Shown here piece by piece: positions 34,560-43,201 of a DNA stretch of 64,000 nucleotides. The DNA is from G965227875 sp965227875. Lineage in GTDB: Bacteria; Pseudomonadota; Alphaproteobacteria; Rhizobiales; JAJFHC01. Each line of letters begins with the position of its first letter. Position 1 is the first letter of the stretch. The notes under the pieces are model-generated. The model worked only from the letters and a program-made list of their open reading frames with translations. It was not told where the DNA came from and did no database searches. The stretch covers positions 4,588,001-4,652,000 of the forward strand of contig OZ245783.1 in the NCBI GenBank assembly GCA_965227875.1, given 5' to 3'. A program made the translations under genes and the position numbers.

Positions 34560-35540
34560 TTACCACTTGCTTTTGCGGGCTATGCGCTCATGCCAGGCCG
34601 TCACCATGGACTGCGCGCGCTTGCGCTCGTCCTCGGTCGCCTCATCGTAGACTTCGTGGAAGCGTTCGACGATCGCCTGCTCGTTCTTCGGGTCTGCGAA
34701 CTCCTGGGCGAGCATGTACCACATCAGTCCCCGGCTGCGGTTCTTGCGCACGCCCAGGCCGCCCCAGTAAACCGTACCAAGCCGCGCCTGTGCCCGCGCG
34801 TGGAACTTTTCGGAAGCCAGATTGAGCCAGCGCAGACCCTTCTGGGTCAGTTTCTTCTTGAGATAGAGACGGCCGAGGGAATATTGCGCGTCGCGGTGTC
34901 CGTAATGCGCACCGACGAGTTTGTAGATTTCGATCGCTTTCCGGGGGTCCGCCTTGATGCCCACCTTTTTCAGGCCGCGCTCGTAATACCTCGCCACCTG
35001 GTAGAGCGCTTCGACCGTGATCCGGGTCTTGCGGGTATACCTGCCGACATCGCGATGCTGGGCCGCCGCCAGCTTGTAGAACCGGAACGCCTTGCCGTGA
35101 TCCGCCTTTACGCCCCGGCCCTTGCGGTAGATGTTGGCAAGCTGCCAGAGGGCAAAAAGGTCCCCCTTCTTGGCAAGCGCATCCCACTTGCCGACCGCCT
35201 CGTCGACATTGCCGCTCTCGAAGAACTCCTTGCCTTCCTGGTAGGCCTCGATATCGGCCTCAGGCGTGGGAGTGCTGTCCCTGAACAGGTTCGACGCCTT
35301 GGGGGCGAAGGAATGGAACACCCCGGGGTCGGCGCTATAGCCGCCGTCGGACGCCCCGGTGTCCGCGAAGGGATCGGCCTGGCCGCCCTCTCCCATCGGG
35401 ATCGATTGATCGAAGGCGTGGACCCGCACATCGGCCGCGACGAAGGCCAGAACCGCAACGGCGCCCCAGGCGGTCGCTCGGCCGGTGGCTGTAATCAGGC
35501 CACAAACGGCAAAAAACCTCTTGAGGATCGGATTCCACAT
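34560..35540 (-). CDS. ExoR-like Sel1-repeat protein
   Basis: A 326-aa protein with an N-terminal hydrophobic segment (VLAFVAADVRVHAF), probably a signal anchor, and Sel1-type helical repeats from about residue 95. Repeats include EAVGKWDALAKKGDLFALWQL, AFRFYKLAAAQHRDVGR, AQYSLGRLYLKKKLTQKG and ARLGTVYWGGLGVRKNRSRG. The order resembles ExoR, a periplasmic inhibitor of the ExoS/ChvI two-component system of rhizobia. A generic Sel1 scaffolding protein is an alternative. Start is the ATG at 35540; a TTG frame begins at 35555. No two-component partner is next to it. Confidence 0.75.
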   Translation of the reverse strand: MWNPILKRFFAVCGLITATGRATAWGAVAVLAFVAADVRVHAFDQSIPMGEGGQADPFADTGASDGGYSADPGVFHSFAPKASNLFRDSTPTPEADIEAYQEGKEFFESGNVDEAVGKWDALAKKGDLFALWQLANIYRKGRGVKADHGKAFRFYKLAAAQHRDVGRYTRKTRITVEALYQVARYYERGLKKVGIKADPRKAIEIYKLVGAHYGHRDAQYSLGRLYLKKKLTQKGLRWLNLASEKFHARAQARLGTVYWGGLGVRKNRSRGLMWYMLAQEFADPKNEQAIVERFHEVYDEATEDERKRAQSMVTAWHERIARKSKW

Positions 35541-35888
35541 AATCGGTTTGACCAAGCTGTACCGTGTTGCAGTAATGCTTCAATCTTCCGCACGATCAGG
35601 ACTCTCCCGATCGAACAGGCGCGTAACCGGCTCGAACGATTGCGTGTTTTTCACACGTCTATCGATGCTCATGCGCCGCGCAGACTGCTGAAAACTGCAG
35701 AAACCTACCGGCTCAGGCTACGAACGGCAGGCTTAAGGTTCCATTAAGGCAAGAAAGTGTCGCGATCCACCCGCAAGGGGATCGGCCGCCGGAAAGAAAA
35801 TTCTCGTTGCAATTATGCAACAAGAAACGAGGTGCCCGGCATCTTCAGCAAGGCATTTCGTCCGGCAGCCAGACCCGAATTTCCCGGG
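35541..35888. other. Intergenic region between the ExoR-like gene and valS
   Basis: I see no gene. It contains a CtrA-consensus box (35733-35747). A small hairpin (GTTGCA ATTA TGCAAC, 35806-35821) is followed on the minus strand by a T-rich run. That is a weak candidate terminator for valS. The segment around 35560-35700 is comparatively AT-rich and is the likely promoter region of the ExoR-like gene. Confidence 0.5.
35733..35747. promoter_or_regulatory. CtrA consensus box, TTAA-N7-TTAA
   Basis: TTAA GGTTCCA TTAA matches the TTAA-N7-TTAA core of the CtrA operator in full; the extra C of the full consensus is a G on both strands. The similar GGNNCC inside this spacer and the two argS/NlpD boxes suggests one shared element. 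It lies about 190 bases upstream of the ExoR-like gene. Confidence 0.5.
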
Positions 35889-38582
35889 TCAGGCCGCCCC
35901 CTTGAGCCTGCTGAGTGCGGCCTCGAGACGTGCGCGCATGGCTTCGGCGTCCGCGCGGCGTTCCTTCTGGAGATCAACGACATGGTCGGGCGCCTTGGCC
36001 AGGAAACTCTCATTGCCGAGCTTGGCGTCGATCTTGCCGATCTCCGCCACGGCCTTGGCGATTTCCTTTTCCAGACGCACCGACTCCGCGTTCATGTCGA
36101 TGACATCTCCCAGCGGAAGCGCCAGGACGCCCGCCCCCGACACGATCTGGACGGACCCCGAAGGTGCGGCCTCGGCGAACGAGATCTCCTTCAACCGGGC
36201 CATACGCGAAAGAATGCTTTCCCATTTGCCCACAAGCGACCTTGTTTCCCCGTCGCTCCCGACGACCACCAGCGGGATCTTGGCCCCGGCGGGGACGTTC
36301 ATTTCCGCGCGAACGGACCGGACCTCCGTGATGGTGTCGATCAGCCACGTGACCTCGTCATCTGCGTTCTTCGAGGCGAGAGAACCGATCTGCGGCCATC
36401 CGGATTCCATGAGAAAGCCCGAGCGCCGGCCTTCACCGGCCGCCATCCTGCTCCACAGTTCTTCCGTGATGAAGGGCATGAAGGGGTGCAGGAGATGAAG
36501 GCTCTGCTCCAGTGCCCAGGCGGCCATCGCCCGGGTCTCGGCCCGCTCACCTTCCTCGCCTTCCTCGCCGAGTGTCGATTTGATCAGCTCGAGGTACCAG
36601 TCGCAGAACACGTGCCAGACGAAGTGGTAGAGCGCTCCGGCAGCCTCGTTGTACTTGTGGGCCTCTATCGCCTGCGTGACGGCGTGGGACGTGCGTTCGA
36701 CCTCGCCGGCAATCCACTGGTTGACGGCAAGCCGCGCGGTCGCCGGGTCGAAGCCGGCGGGTGCAACGCACTCGTTCATTTCGCAGAAGCGCGCCGCATT
36801 CCACAGCTTGGTCGCAAAATTCCGGTAGCCCTCGACCCGCGATGTCGCGAGCTTGATGTCGCGGCCTTGCGCGGCCATTGCCGCCAGGGTGAAACGCAGG
36901 GCATCGGCGCCGTACTCCTCGATCAGGTCGAGCGGATCCATCACGTTGCCCTTCGACTTGGACATCTTCTGTCCCTTTTCGTCGCGGACGAGCGCATGGA
37001 TGTAGACCGTGTGGAACGGCACTTCCGGCCGCCCGTTTTCATCCTTCATGAAATGCAGGCCCATCATCATCATCCGGGCGACCCAGAAGAAGATGATGTC
37101 GAAACCGGTCACCAACACGTCTGTCTTGTAGTACCGCGCGAGTTCCGGCGTGCTGTCCGGCCATCCGAGTGTCGAAAACGGCCAAAGCGCGGACGAAAAC
37201 CAGGTATCGAGAACGTCTTCGTCGCGCGAAAGGTCCACGTCGTGCCCGTAATGTTCGCGGGCGAGACCTGCCGCTTCCTCGTCGTCATGTGCGACGAAGA
37301 CCTCGCCGTCCGGTCCGTACCATGCCGGAATACGATGTCCCCACCAGAGCTGGCGCGAGATGCACCACGGCTGGATGTTGCGCATCCATTCGAAATAGGT
37401 CTTTTCCCAGTTCTGCGGAACGAAGACGGTTTCACCATCCTCGACCGCCTTGATCGCGGGTGCGGCCAGTGTCTTGGCATCGACATACCACTGGTCCGTG
37501 AGCCACGGTTCGATCACGACATTGGACCGGTCTCCGTAGGGCACGGTATGGGTATGGTCCTCGATCTTCTCGACCAGACCGAGCGCCTCCATCTCCTCGA
37601 CGATGGCGCGACGGGCCTCGAAGCGTTCCATGCCGCGATACTTCTCGGGCACGGTCTCGTTCAGGCACGCATTCGCGTCGAGCACGTTGATCAGCTCGAG
37701 ATCATGTCGGCGGCCGACCTCGAAGTCGTTGAAATCGTGAGCCGGCGTAATCTTCACCGCGCCCGACCCCTGTTCGGGATCGGCGTACTCATCCGCCACG
37801 ATGGGGATTTCGCGCCCGACGATGGGCAGGATGGCCGTCTGGCCAACGAGGTTCGCGTAGCGCTCGTCCTCGGGATGGACGGCGACGCCCGAGTCACCGA
37901 GCATGGTCTCGGGCCGCGTCGTCGCGACCGTGATGAACTCGCCCTCGCGGCCTTTCAGGGGATATTTGAAATGCCAGAGGTGGCCGGCTGTCTCGACATT
38001 GACGACCTCGAGATCCGATATCGCCGTGAGGAACTTCGGGTCCCAGTTGACGAGCCTCTTGTCGCGATAGATCAGGCCTTGCCGGTAGAGTTCCACGAAA
38101 ACCTTGAGGACGGCCCGTGAAAGGCCCTCGTCCATGGTGAAACGTTCACGGCTCCAGTCGCACGATGCCCCCAGGCGCCGGAGCTGGCTGGTGATGCGCC
38201 CGCCGGACTCCGCCTTCCATTCCCAGACCCGTTCGACGAATGCCTCGCGGCCCATCTCGCGGCGCGACGGCTCCTGGTTCTCCATCAGCTGGCGCTCGAC
38301 GACCATCTGGGTGGCGATGCCGGCATGGTCCATGCCGGGCTGCCAGAGCACGTCCTTGCCGCGCATGCGCTCGAACCGGACCAGGATATCCTGGATCGTG
38401 TTGTTCAGCGCATGGCCCATGTGCAGGCTGCCGGTGACGTTCGGCGGCGGAATGACAATGCAATAGGGATCGGCGCCGCTGTCCAGGCGGTCCTGTTGGC
38501 CGCAGCGAAACGCGCCCTTTTCTTCCCAATCTTCATACAGCCGGGACTCGATCTCGGCCGGTTCGTAAGTCTTGTCGAGCAT
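35889..38582 (-). CDS. valS: Valyl-tRNA synthetase
   Basis: An 897-aa class I synthetase with an editing domain. HIGH is GSLHMGHALNNT (HMGH at 54-57); the KMSKS motif is GQKMSKSKGN (about 540). The C-terminal coiled coil (SVRLEKEIAKAVAEIGKIDAKL) is the tRNA-binding arm. CGQQ and CPACD-like zinc motifs are not seen, as usual for this class. Start ATG at 38580-38582 gives a normal length. Confidence 0.97.
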   Translation of the reverse strand: MLDKTYEPAEIESRLYEDWEEKGAFRCGQQDRLDSGADPYCIVIPPPNVTGSLHMGHALNNTIQDILVRFERMRGKDVLWQPGMDHAGIATQMVVERQLMENQEPSRREMGREAFVERVWEWKAESGGRITSQLRRLGASCDWSRERFTMDEGLSRAVLKVFVELYRQGLIYRDKRLVNWDPKFLTAISDLEVVNVETAGHLWHFKYPLKGREGEFITVATTRPETMLGDSGVAVHPEDERYANLVGQTAILPIVGREIPIVADEYADPEQGSGAVKITPAHDFNDFEVGRRHDLELINVLDANACLNETVPEKYRGMERFEARRAIVEEMEALGLVEKIEDHTHTVPYGDRSNVVIEPWLTDQWYVDAKTLAAPAIKAVEDGETVFVPQNWEKTYFEWMRNIQPWCISRQLWWGHRIPAWYGPDGEVFVAHDDEEAAGLAREHYGHDVDLSRDEDVLDTWFSSALWPFSTLGWPDSTPELARYYKTDVLVTGFDIIFFWVARMMMMGLHFMKDENGRPEVPFHTVYIHALVRDEKGQKMSKSKGNVMDPLDLIEEYGADALRFTLAAMAAQGRDIKLATSRVEGYRNFATKLWNAARFCEMNECVAPAGFDPATARLAVNQWIAGEVERTSHAVTQAIEAHKYNEAAGALYHFVWHVFCDWYLELIKSTLGEEGEEGERAETRAMAAWALEQSLHLLHPFMPFITEELWSRMAAGEGRRSGFLMESGWPQIGSLASKNADDEVTWLIDTITEVRSVRAEMNVPAGAKIPLVVVGSDGETRSLVGKWESILSRMARLKEISFAEAAPSGSVQIVSGAGVLALPLGDVIDMNAESVRLEKEIAKAVAEIGKIDAKLGNESFLAKAPDHVVDLQKERRADAEAMRARLEAALSRLKGAA

Positions 38583-38707
38583 GTACGATTCCGCATGCAG
38601 CTTCGCGCTGCCGTTCGATGTGTTGAAACGCCATAGGTGTAAACCGCACGCGCCGCTTCAAGTCAACCGGACTGAAAGCGTCAGCGGGTGATGTCTGACT
38701 GGGTGGT

Positions 38708-39457
38708 CTAGCGCCGTCTGGCGACCCGGGCAATCTCTTCCTGCACGAGACGTTCGACCAGGGGCGGGAGATTTTCGTCGAGCCAGATCTTGAGCATCGG
38801 CCGCAACATGTCCTCGACCAGGTCCTCGATCGTGCGCCCTTCTCCGTTGCTCAGCACCATGGACTCGGCAAGTCGACCGAACGCCGACGACGCGGCGACG
38901 CTGGCCGTATCCGAAATCAGTCCCTCGGCAGCGTTGTAGACACTGCGCGAGACGGCGGCCTCCGCGACGGCTTCCGGTTTCTCTTCCGGTTCGACCACGG
39001 GCTCCGGGACAAGCTCAGGCTCAGGCTCGGGTTCTGGTACGGGGTCGGCTTCCTCGCTCTCGACAAAAGCCAGATCGTCGATCTGGTCGGGATCCATGAG
39101 ATCCTGAGGCGCATCCTCTTCGTCCTTGCCGTCGTCGTCCCCGTCGAACTCGTCGATGGTGTCGGTCAGTTCGAAGATGTCGTCTTCGGAAGAATCGGCG
39201 GTGCTGTCGTCCGGTTCCGGAACGGCTTCGGCTTCCATCTCGGCTTCCGCCTCCGCCCAGGCGTCCATGTCGGCATCGGCGTCGGCGTCCGTATCAGCCT
39301 CTGCGTCCGCATCGGCGGCGGCTTCTTCGACGACGGGTTCCGGCTCCTGCTTGCTTGCCTTGCCCATGTCGGGCGGATCGTCGTCGGCGATGATCTTTCT
39401 GATGGAGGAGAGAATCTCCTCCATAGTTGGTTCAGAAGCCTGGTCGGTATTGCTCAT
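38708..39457 (-). CDS. popZ: Polar organising protein PopZ-like (DUF2497)
   Basis: A 249-aa acidic protein. The N-terminal motif EPTMEEILSSIRKIIADDD is the conserved partner-binding helix. A long, highly acidic, Glu/Asp/Ala-rich middle (about residues 40-160) is the disordered spacer. The C-terminal oligomerisation helices are EDLVEDMLRPMLKIWLDENL and LVERLVQEEIARVA. In Caulobacter PopZ builds the polar scaffold that anchors the ParB-parS centromere. It is transcribed upstream of valS, 125 bases away, as in many alphaproteobacteria. Confidence 0.9.
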   Translation of the reverse strand: MSNTDQASEPTMEEILSSIRKIIADDDPPDMGKASKQEPEPVVEEAAADADAEADTDADADADMDAWAEAEAEMEAEAVPEPDDSTADSSEDDIFELTDTIDEFDGDDDGKDEEDAPQDLMDPDQIDDLAFVESEEADPVPEPEPEPELVPEPVVEPEEKPEAVAEAAVSRSVYNAAEGLISDTASVAASSAFGRLAESMVLSNGEGRTIEDLVEDMLRPMLKIWLDENLPPLVERLVQEEIARVARRR

Positions 39458-39558
39458 AGAGTGACCTCTGGGTTACGCCTACCCGAGGGAGACGCGCCGT
39501 ACAAACGTTCGTCGCTACACAGATCCGTCTCCCCCCGCTGGAGACGAACCGGCATATA

Positions 39559-40929
39559 CTAATCCGATTCGCTTGTTCCCAGCCCTATCCACTTACCACG
39601 GGTTTCCTCATAGTGGGGAACCGGATCGTAGTACTGCACAGGTAATTTGAGATCACGGGCGGTGAGCTTGCCGACCGCGGCCAACAGCTGGAAGCTCGCC
39701 ACCACTTCGTCCCTGCGGGATCCGACGAGAGAAACCTGGGAGTCCAGCAACTCCTGCTCGGCGTCGAGCACGTCAAGCGTTGTGCGAGAGCCGACGAGCG
39801 CTTCCTGCCGCACGCCCTTGAGCGCAAGCTGGTTCGCGGCCACCTGCGAACGGGCTGACCGGATGAGTTCCCGGGACGCCCTGAGCTGTTCCCAGGACGA
39901 CACGACGTTGGCAAACACCAGCCGGTCCGCTTCGGCGATCTGCAGACGCCTCTGGCTGTTGACCTGCTTGGCTTCGCGGACCCGCGAGTAGACAGCCCCG
40001 CCCTGGTAGAGCGGCACGGTCAGGCGGCCCAGGACTGTGGTCGTCTCGGACCGGTTGACCGTCGTCGAAGGCTCGAACCGTTCGCTGTAAGTTGCCTCGA
40101 GCGAGACCTCGGGAAGCAGGTCGCCGCGCGCGACATCGACCGCGTATCTCGATGCCTGTTCGTTGAACTCCGCCGTCCGCAAGGCCGGGTTGCGTTCGCG
40201 CGCGATCGCGATGGACTGCTTGAGCGACTTGGGCAACGGCCCGCGGTACCCCTTCGGATAGCGCAGCGTGCCCGGTGCATTGCCGATGATCTGGCGATAC
40301 CGGGCCCGGCTGGCGGCAAGCGTCGCACGGGCCTGCGCAAGGTTGGACACCGCCCCGCCTCTCCGGGCTTCAGACTGCGCGACGTCCGTCCGGGTGATCT
40401 CGCCCACGCGGAACCGCGCCTGGGAGGCGCGAAGCTGCTCGGAAAGCACCGACACGTTCTTGATGCGCAGGTTCACGACAGCCTGGTCGCGGACGACGTC
40501 CATGTAGGCCGTGACCGCGTCGAGCAGAACCGTCTGCTCGACATTCTTGAGGGTGGCGCGCCCGGCAAGGACGCCGGCATCGGCCTGCCGCGTCCCGTAG
40601 ACCGTCTTCAGCCCGTTGAAGACCGGTTGAGACAGGGTGACGGAGTAGCCGTGCGGATCACGCTTGTCGAGCCCGGTCCGGGGCCGTGTCGTGCCGCGCG
40701 TATGACCGTAGTCGCCGCTCGTCGTCACCGTCGGCCGCCAGCCGGAAAGGGCCTGCGCGACGCCTTCGTCGGTTGCGCGCTGCCGCGCCCGTTCGGCGCG
40801 CAATGTCGGGTTCCCGGTGTAGGCGGAACTGAGCGCACCCGTCAGGGTATCCGCGCTGGCCGGCATCGCGACGACCAATGCGACAGGCAGTGCTGCGCAA
40901 AGTCGGAACAAACTCCTGACATCAACCAT
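39559..40929 (-). CDS. tolC: TolC-family outer membrane channel
   Basis: A 456-aa protein with a signal peptide (LPVALVVAMPASA, cleavage near residue 26) and two OEP repeats rich in alpha-helical coils. ALSSAYTGNPTLRAERARQR and GRLTVPLYQGGAVYSRVREAK, each followed by a long helix, mark the two halves. TolC channels pair with inner-membrane export pumps and type I secretion systems. The frame continues to a TTG at 40950, but the ATG at 40927-40929 puts the signal peptide at the N-terminus. Follows the PIMT-like gene by 51 bases; the two genes are probably one operon. Confidence 0.93.
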   Translation of the reverse strand: MVDVRSLFRLCAALPVALVVAMPASADTLTGALSSAYTGNPTLRAERARQRATDEGVAQALSGWRPTVTTSGDYGHTRGTTRPRTGLDKRDPHGYSVTLSQPVFNGLKTVYGTRQADAGVLAGRATLKNVEQTVLLDAVTAYMDVVRDQAVVNLRIKNVSVLSEQLRASQARFRVGEITRTDVAQSEARRGGAVSNLAQARATLAASRARYRQIIGNAPGTLRYPKGYRGPLPKSLKQSIAIARERNPALRTAEFNEQASRYAVDVARGDLLPEVSLEATYSERFEPSTTVNRSETTTVLGRLTVPLYQGGAVYSRVREAKQVNSQRRLQIAEADRLVFANVVSSWEQLRASRELIRSARSQVAANQLALKGVRQEALVGSRTTLDVLDAEQELLDSQVSLVGSRRDEVVASFQLLAAVGKLTARDLKLPVQYYDPVPHYEETRGKWIGLGTSESD

Positions 40930-40980
40930 TATCTCAACACCCACCCTCAAATTACTAAAAAGTAATTGTTATTTCGAACT

Positions 40981-41643
40981 TCAGAATGAGAACTCTGCTT
41001 CCCTCTCGAAACCCGGAAGCACCGGCACGGCAGCATCGAATTTGACGTTCGACCCGGTTACGCCCCGCGCATGGACAAAGACCGTCGCCTTGCCGACCGG
41101 ACCGTTGCCGACCACCGCGACGAGCCGCCCGCCATCCTTCAACTGCCCGAGCAGACTGTCGGGAACTTCGGGAACGGCACCATCGAGAAAGATCACATCG
41201 TATGGCCCCTCGGAAGGGTAGCCGGCGGCAAGTGGCCCGTTCACGAAGGCGACGTTGTCGATCTGAAGGTCCATCAGGATCTGGGATGCGTTTTCGGAGA
41301 GGGTCTCGTCTGCTTCGAGCGCCACCACGGATTCGGCGAGTTGTGCGAACACCGCGGCCGCATACCCCGTACCGCCGCCGACGACGAGAACCAGGTCGTC
41401 CGGACCCGTTTCGGCCTCCTGAAGCAGCCTGGCGAAAAACATCGGGCGCATGAGGCGCCGTGAATCGCCGCCGGTGCTGACCGGCACATCCTCGTCCATG
41501 TACGCGAGGGACTTCAGCGCACTGGCGACGAAGGCATGACGTTCGACCTTTTCGATCGCTTCGATCAATCGCCTGTCTGTCACGTCACTCGTGCGGACCT
41601 GCGACTCGACCATGTTGTGCCGCGCAACTTCAAAGTCAGTCAT
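40981..41643 (-). CDS. PIMT-fold methyltransferase-like protein, substrate motif absent
   Basis: A 220-aa protein of the L-isoaspartate methyltransferase fold. The N-terminal helix region (HNMVESQVRTSDVTDRRLIEAI) and the late strands (PYDVIFLDGAVPEVPDSLLGQLKDGGRLVAVV) match. The SAM loop is VVGGGTGYAAAVFAQL. Unlike pcm at 17406-18095, the GQTISQP isoaspartyl site is missing and reads STGGDSRRLMRPM. An isoaspartate repair function is therefore doubtful. It is conserved next to tolC in alphaproteobacteria, which hints at an envelope or secretion role. Start chosen at 41643 for its AGGGGA element. Confidence 0.8.
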   Translation of the reverse strand: MTDFEVARHNMVESQVRTSDVTDRRLIEAIEKVERHAFVASALKSLAYMDEDVPVSTGGDSRRLMRPMFFARLLQEAETGPDDLVLVVGGGTGYAAAVFAQLAESVVALEADETLSENASQILMDLQIDNVAFVNGPLAAGYPSEGPYDVIFLDGAVPEVPDSLLGQLKDGGRLVAVVGNGPVGKATVFVHARGVTGSNVKFDAAVPVLPGFEREAEFSF

Positions 41644-41892
41644 CGATTCCCCTGCGGACCTCGCCCATTGCACCAGCCGACTCACCGCACAATACCACTG
41701 TCACTCTGGTGCCTACCATCGTTTCGCAACAATAATTCCGACCGGTGTACCCTGCGCAGAAGCGACCGCGTGCCGGATGTTTCTCCCTCCGGTATAGATC
41801 AACGTTTCGTCCAACAAAACCCCAACCGATACCTGCCGGATGCGTTTTTGGCATTTTCGTGTAACAAATTTGTCGCGCGCCTCCGACTTGTT

Positions 41893-41919
41893 TTGACAAC
41901 CATCAGGCTTTGATATAAC
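41893..41919 (+). promoter_or_regulatory. Promoter of tRNA-Cys
   Basis: TTGACA (41893-41898) and TATAAC (41914-41919) are separated by 15 bases, slightly short. Transcription should begin near 41926, nine bases before the tRNA. Confidence 0.55.
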
Positions 41920-41934
41920 CGTCGGCCTCCGGAC

Positions 41935-42008
41935 GGCCACGTGGCGGAGTGGTGACGCAGCGGACTGCAAATCCGTATACCCCGGTTCGATTCCGGGCGT
42001 GGCCTCCA
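41935..42008 (+). tRNA. tRNA-Cys (GCA)
   Basis: A complete 74-nt cloverleaf with encoded CCA. Acceptor arms GGCCACG and CGTGGCC pair perfectly. The anticodon loop CTGCAAA sits between GCGGA and TCCGT and gives anticodon GCA. TTCGATT occupies the T-loop. U is the discriminator base, as in bacterial tRNA-Cys. Confidence 0.97.
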
Positions 42009-42068
42009 GTTTCCCGAAAATGCGCAGAAACATGCCCCTGTTCGGGGGGATTTCGGCGTCGCCGGACT

Positions 42069-42383
42069 TCACTCCGGCCGGCTCTCGGGCCGTGATGTCT
42101 TTCGCCCGATGATGCGCCCCATCCGCACGGTGGCCGAACGCCGCCAGCGGCGCACGCCGGGCAGGTCGACGGACAGCACAAGCAGTCCGAGCGGGACCAT
42201 CCAGAATCCGAGAACGGGCAGGAAACCGAATATACCGCCGATGATCAGTGCGCATCCGACGATGACCCGGCCAAGGCGGCTTGCGGGAAGCCGCATATGG
42301 TAGCGCCCGAAGCTGAGCCTTTTGCCAGGCGGTCGATTTTCCGTTCCGGGCCCTGGTCGGCCGGTATCGCTTTTTGTGTCCAT
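42069..42383 (-). CDS. Small two-helix membrane protein (DUF/PGPGW-like)
   Basis: A 104-aa protein. The middle contains two hydrophobic helices joined by a short turn: LGRVIVGCALIIGGIFGFLPVLGF and MVPLGLLVLSVDLP, followed by a basic tail with VRRWRR. Short proteins of this shape are common downstream of tRNA or RNA genes in alphaproteobacteria, and some carry the name PGPGW; no function is assigned. Start chosen at the ATG at 42381-42383; a longer frame exists. Confidence 0.6.
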   Translation of the reverse strand: MDTKSDTGRPGPGTENRPPGKRLSFGRYHMRLPASRLGRVIVGCALIIGGIFGFLPVLGFWMVPLGLLVLSVDLPGVRRWRRSATVRMGRIIGRKTSRPESRPE

Positions 42384-42400
42384 ACCGTCGCAATTACCCT

Positions 42401-42428
42401 TTGCAAGTGCTGATTCACTTGCTATACG
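42401..42428 (+). promoter_or_regulatory. Promoter of tRNA-Asn
   Basis: TTGCAA (42401-42406) and TATACG (42423-42428) are 16 bases apart. CAAGTG/CACTTG form a short inverted repeat in the spacer (42404-42409 with 42415-42420). Transcription should start near 42435, about 38 bases before the tRNA. Confidence 0.45.
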
Positions 42429-42472
42429 GCTCTCCATATTTCACGAGGGCGATGCCAACGCCGCCCGAGTGG

Positions 42473-42548
42473 TCCCCGGTAGCTCAGTTGGTAGAGCAAG
42501 CGGCTGTTAACCGCTGGGTCGCTGGTTCGAGTCCGGCCCGGGGAGCCA
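42473..42548 (+). tRNA. tRNA-Asn (GTT)
   Basis: A complete 76-nt cloverleaf with encoded CCA. Acceptor arms TCCCCGG and CCGGGGA pair perfectly, with G as discriminator. The anticodon loop CTGTTAA lies between AGCGG and CCGCT and gives anticodon GTT. A strong terminator follows after seven bases. Confidence 0.97.
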
Positions 42549-42555
42549 GTTTCGG

Positions 42556-42591
42556 AAAGGACCGGTGCGATGATATCCGCCGGTCCTTTTT
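42556..42591 (+). terminator. Rho-independent terminator of tRNA-Asn
   Basis: AAAGGACCGG (42556-42565) pairs perfectly with CCGGTCCTTT (42580-42589) around a 14-base loop and is followed by more T residues. On the minus strand the same hairpin is followed by a short T run, so it may also end the response-regulator transcript. Confidence 0.85.
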
Positions 42592-42958
42592 ATTTGGTGG
42601 CGAGGGCGCTCTCGACAATACGGCCGAGTTCCTTCAGGGACGATGTTTTCGACACCTTGGCATGTGCGTGTTTCATGCCGTCGGTGAATATCGGCGAGAA
42701 GTTGATCGCCGTACTCCCGGTGATGACCACCACCGGAAGGTCGGGCGAGATCTTCCGGGCGACATGAATGAGGCTGATCGCGCCCCCGCCCGGCATCATG
42801 ACGTCGAGGAACAGAAGGTCGTAATTGCCGCTCTGCAGTTCCGGAACCAGTTCGGCGCCAGAATTGACACCCTTGGTTTCGTGTCCAAGTGCCTCCATTG
42901 CACCACTGAATGCGGAGATGTAGTCCGGATCATCGTCCGCGATCAGTATACGGGCCAT
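42590..42958 (-). CDS. Single-domain response regulator
   Basis: A 122-aa receiver domain without an output domain. Phospho-acceptor Asp52 lies in LLFLDVMMPGG, the acidic pocket is DDD at 8-10 and the switch Thr is T80 in VVITGST; the late Lys is K101 or K104 in AKVSK. It could act as a phosphotransfer intermediate or bind another protein. It is divergent from the hybrid kinase at 43202-45562 with 243 bases between; a functional pair is possible. Confidence 0.9.
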   Translation of the reverse strand: MARILIADDDPDYISAFSGAMEALGHETKGVNSGAELVPELQSGNYDLLFLDVMMPGGGAISLIHVARKISPDLPVVVITGSTAINFSPIFTDGMKHAHAKVSKTSSLKELGRIVESALATK

Positions 42959-43201
42959 ATTTTCACCATCTAATGAATGCCAGATTTTGCGATATATTTT
43001 CTCATGGCAGAAACGTCCGAAAAGCGAACCCGAAGCAATTATGTTTTCTCACAAAACCCAAACATCGAGCGAGAAACAACCCTGCCCATCGGGTCGAGTG
43101 CCTACACGATTTCGCTGTTATTCGTAAAAATTGTCCGGGGAAGACAATATTTAAATCACGTTCTTCTGTCCGATACAGGATCGTGCTGCTAATGTCGACT
43201 G

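Noticed and set aside
35757..38120. A 787-aa open frame antisense to valS
   Set aside because: valS has all its motifs; this is a GC-skew shadow without a ribosome-binding site.
39526..39546. Hairpin CGTCTCC/GGAGACG after tolC as a terminator
   Set aside because: Seven-base stem with no T-tract on either strand; position fits but evidence is weak.
41713..42393. A 226-aa open frame across tRNA-Cys
   Set aside because: It runs through a clear tRNA and has no family.
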